A DNA stretch of 23,225 bases from an uncultured Porphyromonadaceae bacterium (GTDB lineage: Bacteria > Bacteroidota > Bacteroidia > Bacteroidales > UBA11471): NCBI GenBank assembly GCA_900547555.1, contig URHG01000043.1, positions 1 to 23,225 of the forward strand. Direction: 5' to 3'. The notes beneath the pieces are model-generated. The model worked only from the letters and a program-made list of their open reading frames with translations. It was not told the DNA's origin and ran no database searches. Positions 1-8,554 of this stretch are shown piece after piece. The position numbers and the translations under genes were made by a program. Each line of letters starts with the position of its first letter. The first letter of the stretch is position 1.

Positions 1-1970
1 TGAAACACGACGTACAATCATTTTCTTTACAATCGGGTTCTCTGCCCGGAGCCGATACGATTTATCTCGATGTGGAGAATTTGAGACTTGCTCCGATTTT
101 GCAGACGATACCGGGAACGCCTCCTGTATCAGCTCTCTTGTCTACGACCCTTGCGACCGATTTTTCGGGAGGTTATCCGATGGTCGGAGGGTCGATTCGT
201 CTCGATTCGGCCCGGTATGACGGCAAGTGGGTCGGGAATATGGCTCTCTCTCTCGATTATCGGCAACTTTCGTCTTCACTTATGGAAATGGAGGCTTTTC
301 TCGATGTGGATACGACCCGGGCTTTGTCTCTATCTGCTCGGTACGATACCGATACGTTGTCGGCGCTTCCTCTTGATGCGGTCGTGCAGATACCGGCTTT
401 CCCTCTGTTCGTGGCAAATGCTTTTTTACCCGATGATATGGCCCGGATTGAAGGTGTTTTGCGCGGAGATGTTTCAGCTTCGGGGCGTGTAGATGCACCT
501 CGTCTTAACGGTCGTCTTTCCATCGGTAGCGGTAAAGTCGATATACCGATGATCGGAGCCTCTTTTCGGGTTTCTCCGGCGGTCGTTTCGATGTCCGACA
601 GTCATGTGAGTATCGATACCTTTAATATTTTAGGGCCTAATAACGAACCGTTGAGTATCAACGGAAATGTGAATTTGAACGATTTTTCCCGTCCTTATCT
701 CGATGCAAACGTAAACGGTCATAATTTCGAGCTTTTCAATCTTCCTAAAAATCGTACGTCGATGCTTTACGGGAAAGCTGCGGCCGACATCGAAGCTTCT
801 GTTCGCGGATTCGTCGATGCTTTGTCGTTGAGGGGGAATATCGTATTGCTGAACGGCACGGAAGCTACATATATTTTACGGGATAACAATTCGTTGCCCG
901 GGGTGAGCAATTACGGCGATATGGTTGTCTTTACATCGTTCGTCGATACGGCGAGCGAAGAAACCATTGTTCCTTTTCAGCCGGTTTCGGGTATGGATAT
1001 GCTGGTGAATGTCGACATCGGCAATGCCGTGTCGTTATCGGTCGAATTGACGCCTGACGGGAACAGTCGCATAGATTTGCAGGGAGGTGGCAGCCTGACG
1101 TACACGATGAATGCTTTGGGCGACAGCCGTTTTACCGGTCGTTATGAGCTTTCGGGAGGTACGGTTTGTTACACTCCGCCGCTTATCGGCCAGAAACTTT
1201 TTTCGATAAAGGAAGGCAGCTCTGTCGTGTGGGAAGGCGAGATTGCCGATCCCGTCCTTGATATTACGGCTATCGACAAGTTACAGGTCGATGTTGCCTC
1301 GGGTGGCAGTACGAGATCTGTTCAATTTCAGGTATCTATTTCTATTACCAATTCGCTCGATAACCTTTCCATCGTTTTCGATGTCGCAGCCCCCAATGAT
1401 CTTACCATACAGAACGAACTTACTTCCATGACTGCCGAACAGCGGGCTTCGCAGGCGATGAGTCTATTGGTATACAATACCTATACGGGGCCGAGTGCCT
1501 CTCAGGGAGACTTGTTTTCGGGAAATCCGCTCAATCAATTTTTGCAGAACGAGCTGAATAAATGGTCGCGCAACAACCTGAAAAATGTCGATCTCAGTTT
1601 CGGAATCAATAGCAAGGGAGAGGCCGACGGAACGACACGAACGGATTATTCTTACCAGTTATCCAAAAAGTTTTTCAATGATAGGATACGCATCGTCGTA
1701 GGCGGAAGTTATTCTCCCGACGATAATTCGGCCGATGCACTGAAAGAAAATCTTGTCGATGATATCGCTATCGAATACAAGCTCGATAAGCGGGACAATA
1801 TGATATTGAAAATATTCCGCCATACAGGGCAGGAGACGATTCTCGAAGGCGAAGTAACCGAGACGGGGCTGGGTTTTGCCGTACGTAAAAAACTGGCTCG
1901 CTTGTCCGAGCTGTTCCGTCGTTCTTCTCGTAGGAATACATCTCAAACCACACAATCTATACAGCCGTGA
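1..1970 (+). CDS. tamB: TamB-like translocation/assembly module protein, C-terminal part (5' end outside window)
   Basis: The reading frame is open from base 3, so this is the 3' part of a longer gene. A GTG at 72 is internal, because the residues before it (e.g. GADTIYLDVENLRL) continue the same repetitive beta-rich protein. About 655 residues are visible. They show the alternating hydrophobic beta-strand pattern of TamB/AsmA-type proteins, then the conserved TamB C-terminal (DUF490) region, including a segment rich in T/S/Y/Q and a late motif FFNDRIRIVVGGSYSP. TamB is an inner-membrane-anchored periplasmic protein that spans to the outer membrane and works with a TamA-type Omp85 partner in inserting outer-membrane proteins; phospholipid transport has also been proposed for the family. 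The stop codon overlaps the GTG start of the next gene by 4 bases (GTGA), and that gene encodes the expected Omp85 partner. The identification is strong. The full length and N-terminal anchor cannot be seen. Confidence 0.9.
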   Translation, partial: KHDVQSFSLQSGSLPGADTIYLDVENLRLAPILQTIPGTPPVSALLSTTLATDFSGGYPMVGGSIRLDSARYDGKWVGNMALSLDYRQLSSSLMEMEAFLDVDTTRALSLSARYDTDTLSALPLDAVVQIPAFPLFVANAFLPDDMARIEGVLRGDVSASGRVDAPRLNGRLSIGSGKVDIPMIGASFRVSPAVVSMSDSHVSIDTFNILGPNNEPLSINGNVNLNDFSRPYLDANVNGHNFELFNLPKNRTSMLYGKAAADIEASVRGFVDALSLRGNIVLLNGTEATYILRDNNSLPGVSNYGDMVVFTSFVDTASEETIVPFQPVSGMDMLVNVDIGNAVSLSVELTPDGNSRIDLQGGGSLTYTMNALGDSRFTGRYELSGGTVCYTPPLIGQKLFSIKEGSSVVWEGEIADPVLDITAIDKLQVDVASGGSTRSVQFQVSISITNSLDNLSIVFDVAAPNDLTIQNELTSMTAEQRASQAMSLLVYNTYTGPSASQGDLFSGNPLNQFLQNELNKWSRNNLKNVDLSFGINSKGEADGTTRTDYSYQLSKKFFNDRIRIVVGGSYSPDDNSADALKENLVDDIAIEYKLDKRDNMILKIFRHTGQETILEGEVTETGLGFAVRKKLARLSELFRRSSRRNTSQTTQSIQP

Positions 1971-4276
1971 AAAAGATATGTTTCTTTATATTGCTTTTGC
2001 CGTTTATCTGGGCGGGTTGCGATACGACGAGTAAGTTGGGTGCGGGAGAGGTATTGTACACCGGGGTAAAGAAAATGCATATCGATCCCGAAGAAAAGGG
2101 AGTAAAACTCTCTTCCGATGCCGAGTCGGCTGTCCGCGACGCCCTCTCGGTGAAACCCAATAATGCATTGTACAGTCCCTATGTCCGCTGGCCCTTCCCG
2201 TTCGGTTTGTGGGTGTATAACCATGTCGAACCCAAAAAGGTCCGGGGCTTTAAACATTGGTTCTATGAGCGGTTTGCCAAGACTCCGGTGTTGATATCGA
2301 CCGTGCAGCCCGATTTGCGGGTGGCGGTTGTTCCCGATATTCTTGCAAATTATGGGTATTTTTCTTCGTCGGCGGCTTATTCGCTCGATTACAATCGAAA
2401 AAATCCTAAAAAGGCGCGTATTACTTATGATGTAACTTACGGAAAGCCGTGGCGTTACAGCTCTATATCATATCCTGTGCCGTCGTCGCCACTCACGTCG
2501 ATTATCGATTCTACACGTTCCTCTTCGCTTTTGAGAGAGGGAGATATTTATCGGGCCGATGTTCTCTCTTCCGAGCGGTCGCGTATCACTTCCGTTCTCC
2601 GTAACAGGGGCTATTACTTTTTTCGGCCCGATTATCTTTCCTATCTTGCCGATACGACAGTTGTACCCAATGAGGTTGCGTTGCGGTTGCAGTTGCGAGG
2701 CAACATTCCCAGTGAAGCATTGCGAACTTATCGGGTGGGGCATATTACATTCGATTTGAAATCTGCCTCGGGAAAGGGTGTGGTCGATACGGTCGAATTA
2801 TCCAATGTAACATTTGTTTACCAGAAACCCCTTAAAGTCCGGAAACGGTTTATCGAAAGAAATATTACATTGAAGACCGATGAGATCTATACGCTCGACC
2901 GACAGACCGAGTCGCTCAATAGTCTCGTGCGTATGGGTATTTTCAGATATGTCAATCTGTCGGTTTCTACACCCGATTCGATAAGAGGGGATAACAGTCT
3001 CGATATTATGCTCGATGCGGCTATGGACACGCCGATGGAGGCGTGGTTTGAGGCGAATGTTACCTCATCTACCAATAGTTTTATCGGCCCCGGTGTCATT
3101 TTCGGATTGGCCCATAAGAATGTTTTCGGAGGGGGAGAACGACTTTCTCTCGAATTGTCGGGGTCGTATGAGTGGCAGACCGGGAAACGGCAGTCTGCCG
3201 GGACGAAAACATCTCTTCTCAACTCGTATGAGTTCGGGATAAAGGCATCGCTCGCTTTTCCTCGTTTATTGCCTTCGGCGCTGTTGTGGAACTCTCGCAT
3301 CGAGCGTCGGTACGGCGGAAAAACTACCGTACAGCTTAGCGCCGATTTGATGAATCGTCCGCAGTATTTCAGAATGCTCTCGTTGAATACCTCTTTTTCT
3401 TTTGATTTCCAATCATCGGAGGTAAGTTCCCACACGATACAGTTGCCTAAAATCGGATATAATTATTTGATCAACTCGACGGCTTCTTTCGACAGTACAT
3501 TACAGGAAAATCCTGCCATAGCATTGAGTTTCCGTAATCAACTCATACCCACGTTGGGATATACTTATCGATTCAACAAGCAGTTCGGTCGTTATGACGG
3601 AAATCACATTTTCTGGCAGACTTCCGCGTCTACGGCCGGGAACTTCCTGTCTTGGGTTGTTGCGGGAACCGAAGGCCATAAAAAATTTCTCGGCATACCC
3701 TTTTCCCAGTTTGCAAAGGCGACGACCGATTTTCGGTATTATCGGCGTTTATGGGGAGAGGCTTGGCTAGCGACACGTTTTCTGGTCGGGGCCGGTTGGG
3801 CTTACGGCAATTCTACCGTATTGCCGTATAGCGAACAGTTCTATATAGGCGGAGCCAATAGTATAAGGGCTTTTACCATACGTACGGTAGGCCCCGGAAG
3901 TTATGCCCCGCCGAAAGGCGATACCGATGCTTATCTCGACCAGACCGGTAACTTCAAACTCGAAAGCAATATCGAGTTGCGATTCCCGATTTTGGGAGAT
4001 TTGCAAGGAGCGGTCTTTCTCGATGCCGGAAACATTTGGCTGCTCAAAGCCGAAGAAAGCCGACCCGGTGGTACGCTCAATGCTAAAACATTTTGGCGGG
4101 ATATCGCTCTTGGTACGGGAATCGGGCTGCGATATGATATAAGTTTCCTGATATTGCGTATCGATATGGGTATAGGCTTGCACGCACCTTATAACAACGA
4201 CAAGCCCCGGTATTATAATATGGATAGTTTCGGTAAAAGTCTGGCTTTCCATCTGGCCATAGGTTATCCTTTTTAG
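1967..4276 (+). CDS. tamL: TamL: lipoprotein-type TamA/Omp85 outer-membrane assembly protein
   Basis: The protein has 769 residues and starts at a GTG that overlaps the tamB stop (GTGA), so the two are translationally coupled. The N terminus is a lipoprotein signal: MKK, a hydrophobic stretch, then a lipobox ending IWAGC, with the lipidated Cys at residue 18. This is the hallmark of the Bacteroidota TamA variant called TamL. POTRA-like segments occupy roughly residues 100-340. A C-terminal 16-strand barrel of the D15/Omp85 family follows, ending in a terminal Phe (GYPF) that fits the beta-signal. The loop-6 element reads GGANSIRAF, where classic Omp85 proteins have (V/I)RG(F/Y). The role is to accept TamB-linked substrates and help insert outer-membrane proteins. 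Family and partnership are confident; substrate range is unknown. Confidence 0.92.
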   Translation: MKKICFFILLLPFIWAGCDTTSKLGAGEVLYTGVKKMHIDPEEKGVKLSSDAESAVRDALSVKPNNALYSPYVRWPFPFGLWVYNHVEPKKVRGFKHWFYERFAKTPVLISTVQPDLRVAVVPDILANYGYFSSSAAYSLDYNRKNPKKARITYDVTYGKPWRYSSISYPVPSSPLTSIIDSTRSSSLLREGDIYRADVLSSERSRITSVLRNRGYYFFRPDYLSYLADTTVVPNEVALRLQLRGNIPSEALRTYRVGHITFDLKSASGKGVVDTVELSNVTFVYQKPLKVRKRFIERNITLKTDEIYTLDRQTESLNSLVRMGIFRYVNLSVSTPDSIRGDNSLDIMLDAAMDTPMEAWFEANVTSSTNSFIGPGVIFGLAHKNVFGGGERLSLELSGSYEWQTGKRQSAGTKTSLLNSYEFGIKASLAFPRLLPSALLWNSRIERRYGGKTTVQLSADLMNRPQYFRMLSLNTSFSFDFQSSEVSSHTIQLPKIGYNYLINSTASFDSTLQENPAIALSFRNQLIPTLGYTYRFNKQFGRYDGNHIFWQTSASTAGNFLSWVVAGTEGHKKFLGIPFSQFAKATTDFRYYRRLWGEAWLATRFLVGAGWAYGNSTVLPYSEQFYIGGANSIRAFTIRTVGPGSYAPPKGDTDAYLDQTGNFKLESNIELRFPILGDLQGAVFLDAGNIWLLKAEESRPGGTLNAKTFWRDIALGTGIGLRYDISFLILRIDMGIGLHAPYNNDKPRYYNMDSFGKSLAFHLAIGYPF

Positions 4277-4319
4277 AAACTATTTGCATATTATATTGTG
4301 AAGATTGGTAAAAAATAGG

Positions 4320-4327
4320 TATATTTG
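4320..4327 (+). promoter_or_regulatory. Putative Bacteroidota-type promoter (-7 TATATTTG) for the DUF4369/thioredoxin gene
   Basis: TATATTTG matches the Bacteroidota -7 consensus TAnnTTTG and lies 32 bases before the ATG at 4360. A weak -33-like TTG is present about 21 bases upstream (4296-4298). It would separate the thioredoxin-like pair from the tamB-tamL unit. No clear hairpin terminator is seen in the 83-base gap after tamL, so read-through from tamL is also possible. Confidence 0.45.
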
Positions 4328-4359
4328 AGATCATCGAATATATTTATCTGTTTATTACC

Positions 4360-5523
4360 ATGAAACGATTTCTCTTGTTTTGCTTTTTCATATCGCTTCC
4401 CGTTTTTTTGTTTTCGCAGAATGCATTTGTCGTGCACGGTCGTGTCGAGGGTTATCCCGATGGTACGGTATTTACCTTGAAGTCTTTCGGTTCGGATACC
4501 TTGTATCAAGGGGTGTTTGTCATAAGAGGGGAGACGAAAAGGGAAGTCCGTAGTTCTTTATATATCGGAGAGTCTTATTTGGAATCTTGTCTTGTATGGT
4601 TGGCTCCAGGGGCTGAAATATTTATATCGGGAGATACGGCTGTTGTGCCGAGGTGCTGGGAGGTGCAGAGCAATGTGCCTCGTCAAGGAGAAGAAAATCG
4701 ATATAAAGAAGCGACAAAAGATTTACAAGAGCAGTATGCCGATAATCTGTTGCGATTGGAACAGATGTATCGTTCGATTCCGTCCCAAATTTCGCCCGAC
4801 GATACGGTGAATATGAATAAATGGTCGGAAGTAAAGCGTTTACAGCAGTTGCGTGATTCGTTGGAGACGGAAATTTGCGTTAGGGAACTTGATTTGATGA
4901 AGGACTTGCCCGTAACTGCGGATTGGTTGTCCCGATTATCCCGTTATGCTCGGGCGGTAGCCCAAGAAGAACCATACAGGAAATATCGGCCGCTTGTACA
5001 GGCTTGTTACAGCCGCCTCGATGAGACCCAGCGGAATAGCGAAGATGGTAAGTCGGTTTCATTTTATTTGACTCTTGAAATTATAGAAGAGGGTATGATG
5101 TGTCCCGATGTGGAGTTATTCGGCTTGGACGGGACTCGTTATCGTCTTTCCGATTTTCGGGGAAAATATGTATTGCTTGATTTTTGGGGCAGGAACTGCG
5201 GGCCGTGCAAAGCCTCGATACCGGAATTGGAAAAAATCGTACGGGAAAATGGTAAATGTCTTACTCTCGTGAGTATTACGACAGACGGCGAAAAAGGTTG
5301 GCGAAAGTATTCCGATAAACACCCTTTTTTGTGGCATAACCTTTGCGATGGAGGCTGTTGGAACGGACTTGTCGCCCGTTTCGGGTTTAATGGAGTTCCC
5401 GCCTTTGTCCTTCTTTCGCCCGAAGGTAAGGTGCTGTCCAAGCGGGTAGGTTACGGAAAGGGAATCATAGATAGGTGGTTGGAGAAGTTTATCGGAGTAT
5501 CATATACGCCGGTAGAGAAATAA
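4360..5523 (+). CDS. DUF4369 + TlpA/AhpC-TSA-like thioredoxin-fold exported protein (paralog 1)
   Basis: The protein has 387 residues with an N-terminal secretion signal (MKRFLLF..., hydrophobic to about residue 20, then SQNAF). Residues of about 22-110 form a DUF4369 domain (VHGRVEGYPDGTVFTL), which in Bacteroidota is regularly fused to thioredoxin-like domains. A helical, charged linker follows. The C-terminal thioredoxin fold begins near residue 247 with MCPDVELFGLDG and YVLLDFWG. It carries a CGPC active site at residues 280-283 and the cis-proline element GVPAF. Such proteins are periplasmic or outer-membrane-facing thiol-disulfide oxidoreductases resembling TlpA/ResA; their substrates are generally unknown. 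It is followed 61 bases downstream by a paralog in the same orientation, so the two are probably cotranscribed. The start is chosen because it gives a complete signal peptide. Confidence 0.85.
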   Translation: MKRFLLFCFFISLPVFLFSQNAFVVHGRVEGYPDGTVFTLKSFGSDTLYQGVFVIRGETKREVRSSLYIGESYLESCLVWLAPGAEIFISGDTAVVPRCWEVQSNVPRQGEENRYKEATKDLQEQYADNLLRLEQMYRSIPSQISPDDTVNMNKWSEVKRLQQLRDSLETEICVRELDLMKDLPVTADWLSRLSRYARAVAQEEPYRKYRPLVQACYSRLDETQRNSEDGKSVSFYLTLEIIEEGMMCPDVELFGLDGTRYRLSDFRGKYVLLDFWGRNCGPCKASIPELEKIVRENGKCLTLVSITTDGEKGWRKYSDKHPFLWHNLCDGGCWNGLVARFGFNGVPAFVLLSPEGKVLSKRVGYGKGIIDRWLEKFIGVSYTPVEK

Positions 5524-5584
5524 ATCAAAGGTAACCCTTCGTATGATGTGAAGAATCAAATACCTGATTTAATATATTTTAGTT

Positions 5585-6746
5585 ATGAAAAAACATGTAG
5601 TGTCATTGTTGCTGTTGTGGGGCGTTGTTTTCGGCGGTTGGGCCGAGGAGGGTTTTGTGATTCAGGGAAGAGTGGACGGTATTACACCGCAGTCGATGAT
5701 TTCTCTCTATCGTGTCGATAATGGGAAACGTTCGCTTTTGGACAAAGCTTATGTTACCCGGGGACGATTCAAACTCACCGGCGAGACTGCTGACGGTAAG
5801 GCCGAGGAGGTTTATATCATGTTGAGCGATAAAAAATCACCTTCACGTACACTTGCATTGTGGGCATCGCCCGGCGCGAAAATCAAAGTGATCGGAGATG
5901 TGGACTGTCGAGAGCGATGTTGATGAGCAGAAGGAGGCTAATCTTTATGCTGTTGCTATGCGACCGTTCTTGACGGAGTATTGGAATTATTACCCCGAAA
6001 AAGCGAAATTGGAAACTCTCTATCGGGACAAGAATACGCCTCGGGAAAAACGTTCGGCAGTGCGAAAACAAATCAATGCCATAACGTCGAAACAAGATTC
6101 TATACAATCATTGATGTATAAGGCCGAGATAGATGTTATGCAGACAGCTCCGGTGGGGGATATTTGGCTTTTGCATTTGGCTCAGTTGGCTATGGCTTCG
6201 CGTACGCAAAAGAATTTTCCGTATAAAGCAGAACTCGTAGACCTATATGAAAACCGTATGACCGATGCCTTGAAGTCCAAAGAATATGGAGAAGTGGCTC
6301 GGGTGAATCTTTTCCAAAAGACCGTCGATGTGGGCGATACTCTTGTCGATGCCGATTTGTATGATTTGGCCGGTGGCGTGCATCATCTGTCCGATTATCG
6401 GGGGAAGTATGTTTTGCTCGATTTTTGGGCAAGAAGTTGTGCCCCGTGTCTGGCTGCGATGCCCGAACTTGCGCAACTTTTTGCGAATAATGCTGATAGT
6501 CTTGTCGTGGTGGGGCTTAGCCTCGACGATGAAGATGTCTGGTTACAAACATCTCGGGAGAAAAAAATCTCTTGGGTAAATCTCAATGAAAAGAAAGGTT
6601 CTGCCGGGTTGAATGTCGCTTATAATGTGTCTTCGATTCCGCATTATGTACTTATCTCTCCCGAGGGTAAAGTGTTGAGTATCTTTAAAGGTTATAAGCA
6701 AAACCGCATATACAATGAGTTGAAGAAGTATATAGAGGTAAAATAA
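5585..6746 (+). pseudogene. DUF4369 + TlpA-like thioredoxin protein (paralog 2), split by a frameshift near 5897-5903
   Basis: Two overlapping frames together make one protein like the upstream neighbour. Frame A (5585-5923) encodes a signal peptide (MKKHVVSLLLLWG) and a DUF4369 domain ending GAKIKVIGD, then runs into unrelated residues and a TGA. Frame B, readable from about 5898 to 6746, begins WTVESDVDEQKEANLY and contains the helical linker and a thioredoxin fold with CAPC at 6438-6449 and a cis-proline motif (SSIPHYVL). In paralog 1, GD and the matching W (WEVQSNV...) are separated by seven residues. Here they abut out of frame, consistent with loss of about 20 bases, or any 3n+2. The ATG at 5898 is an unlikely real start: it has no signal peptide and no evident ribosome site. 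Either the gene is broken or the assembly lost bases here. If intact it would be about 393 residues. Confidence 0.75.
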
Positions 6747-6786
6747 TAGTAAGGAAAAAATTGTGTAGTAAATTTGGGGATCGGAT

Positions 6787-6834
6787 ATTTCTAAAAAGAA
6801 TAGAGTCGCATGCGACTCTATTCTTTTTAGAAAT
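6787..6834. terminator. Perfect 48-bp palindrome, likely bidirectional terminator between converging units
   Basis: The 24 bases at 6787-6810 are the exact reverse complement of 6811-6834, with no loop and GCATGC at the centre. Each arm ends in AAAAAG / CTTTTT runs, so the transcript from either side forms a long hairpin with a U-rich distal arm. It sits between the stop of the thioredoxin-like gene (6746) and the stop of pstB. Its last base is the first base of the pstB stop-codon complement. This fits a shared terminator for converging transcription. Confidence 0.85.
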
Positions 6835-7688
6835 CAACTGAAAACACCGCTCAGGTATTGCTTGGTAAGCTCGTGCTGCGGGTTTTTAAATAACTCTTCG
6901 GCAGTTCCTTGTTCGATGACTTCGCCCATATACATGAAAACCACGTAGTCGGCGATACGCAGGGCTTGGCGTAAAGTATGGGTTACCATGATGATTCCGT
7001 AGCGTTCGCGCAATTTGGCGAAGAGGTCTTCGATATGTTTGCTCGATATGGGATCGAGAGCCGAGGTCGATTCGTCAGCAAGAATGAATTGCGGTTCTAC
7101 GGCAAGACCGCGTGCCAAACACAGCCTTTGCTGCTGGCCGATGGAGAGTGCCGACGCCGGACTGTGCAGACGGTCTTTCACTTCTTCCCACAGATTGACG
7201 CCTTTCAAGTATTTTTCTACCGTTGCGTCGAGAACCCTCCGGTTGCGCACGCCATGTATACGACAACCGTATGTGATATTGTCGTATATCGACATGGGTA
7301 GAGGAGTGGGCCGTTGCGAAAGCAGCCCTATCTTTTTTCGTATATGGGTGATTTCTGCTTTGTGGTCGTAAATGTCTTCTCCACTGACCAATACCCGTCC
7401 TTCGACCCGTAAATGTTCGGTCGTGTCGATCATTCGGTTGATGCTGCGCAACAAGGTCGTTTTACCGCACCCCGACGGGCCGATAATACAAGTTATTTTT
7501 TTATCGTGCAGCGTAAGATTGACATTTTTGAGGATATGGTTGTTGCGGATATAGATATTCAAGTTCTCGATTTGGATAACGGCGTCTTCATCACGCCCGC
7601 TTTCCTCGGCGAGAGAGATTTCCTTTTCTTGCCGGTTTATCGGGTTCAAATGGCCAAATATGCTGAATAGGGATTTTTCTTTCTCCAT
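6834..7688 (-). CDS. pstB: Phosphate ABC transporter ATP-binding protein PstB
   Basis: The protein has 284 residues and is the cytoplasmic ATPase that powers high-affinity phosphate import through PstA/PstC. Visible motifs are Walker A GPSGCGKTT (residues 70-78), a Q-loop in LLSQRPTPLP (about 122-131), the ABC signature as LSIGQ (181-185, usually LSGGQ), Walker B ILADE (202-206) followed by STSALDP, and the H-loop His237. The catalytic Glu is present. The first 37 or so residues (MEKEKSLFSIFGHL...) are an extension before the usual IQIENLNIYI start, making the protein about 30 residues longer than typical PstB. The start codon overlaps the pstA stop by one base (TAATG), showing tight coupling in the pstSCAB operon. 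No phoU follows; the gene ends at a palindromic terminator. Confidence 0.95.
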   Translation of the reverse strand: MEKEKSLFSIFGHLNPINRQEKEISLAEESGRDEDAVIQIENLNIYIRNNHILKNVNLTLHDKKITCIIGPSGCGKTTLLRSINRMIDTTEHLRVEGRVLVSGEDIYDHKAEITHIRKKIGLLSQRPTPLPMSIYDNITYGCRIHGVRNRRVLDATVEKYLKGVNLWEEVKDRLHSPASALSIGQQQRLCLARGLAVEPQFILADESTSALDPISSKHIEDLFAKLRERYGIIMVTHTLRQALRIADYVVFMYMGEVIEQGTAEELFKNPQHELTKQYLSGVFS

Positions 7689-8536
7689 TATTTGATTTTG
7701 TTTTTAGAGAAACGGTGAGTAATCATACGCCCCACGATACTCAGTACCAAAACGATAAGCGTAAGCAGCAGAGCTGCGGCGTAAGCGCGTTCGCGAACTT
7801 CGGGCAGAGGGCTGCTCAGCTGGAAGAAGATCGCCAGCGGTAAGGTTGCCGCCGGTTGGTCGAGCGAAGTAGGTATGCTGTCGGTAAATCCTGCGGTAAA
7901 CATGACGCCTGCTGCATCGCCTATGGCGCGTCCTATCGATAAAAGGGTTGCGGTCGCGATACCCGGTGCGATTTGCCGTATGGCGACTTTTATGGTTTCA
8001 TAGCGGGTGGCTCCCAGTGAGTAGGTCGCTTCGAGCAGATGTTTGGGCAACTGGCGGGCGACTTCGTCCATGGAACGGACGAAAATAGGTATAATGAGCA
8101 GCGTAATGACGATGATACCGCCCAGCAATGATGTCCGTAATCCGAGGAATATCATGATGGTAAATCCGAAAGCACCGTACACAATCGAGGGAATACCATA
8201 TAGTACGTCGAACGAAAGACGCGTGATGTTGGCCAGTTTGGAATCGTTTTTCAGATAGATGTTGATGAAAAATACAATGGGAATACTGATGAGCAACCCC
8301 AGTATCGTCGATGCTCCTACGATGTAGATCGAACCGACAATGGCATTGAGTACACCGCCTTCTTTGCCGATGTAGAAACCACCGCCGGGCAGTTGGGTAA
8401 TCATATCCCACGACATGGCCGGCCAGCCGTTGCGTATGATCGTGATGAGAATACTGCCCAAAAAGGCGAATACGAGGATTACCGAGATAATCATCAATCC
8501 GAAGAATATTTTCTCAACGATAAATTTTGTTTTCAT
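7688..8536 (-). CDS. pstA: Phosphate ABC transporter permease PstA
   Basis: The 282-residue inner-membrane permease has about six hydrophobic segments, beginning with FGLMIISVILVFAFLGSIL. The permease coupling (EAA-type) loop is clear as LLEATYSLGATRYETIKVAI...PGI, and the C-terminal part has the PstA-typical LSSPLPEVRERAYAAALLL. With PstC it forms the phosphate channel driven by PstB. It lies 18 bases after pstC and overlaps pstB by one base, so it belongs to the same transcript. Length is normal for the family. Confidence 0.95.
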   Translation of the reverse strand: MKTKFIVEKIFFGLMIISVILVFAFLGSILITIIRNGWPAMSWDMITQLPGGGFYIGKEGGVLNAIVGSIYIVGASTILGLLISIPIVFFINIYLKNDSKLANITRLSFDVLYGIPSIVYGAFGFTIMIFLGLRTSLLGGIIVITLLIIPIFVRSMDEVARQLPKHLLEATYSLGATRYETIKVAIRQIAPGIATATLLSIGRAIGDAAGVMFTAGFTDSIPTSLDQPAATLPLAIFFQLSSPLPEVRERAYAAALLLTLIVLVLSIVGRMITHRFSKNKIK

Positions 8537-8554
8537 GCGTCAGAACTCCTCCGG

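Noticed and set aside
72..74. GTG as the start of the first gene
   Set aside because: The frame is open upstream to the window edge and the preceding residues fit the same TamB-like protein, so it is internal.
2887..3435. 182-codon open frame on the minus strand opposite tamL
   Set aside because: It is antisense to the conserved barrel region of tamL, with no recognisable domain.
5885..5925. Programmed ribosomal frameshift in the second thioredoxin-like gene
   Set aside because: No slippery heptamer or downstream structure is seen, and a loop of about seven residues is missing at the junction, which points to a deletion.
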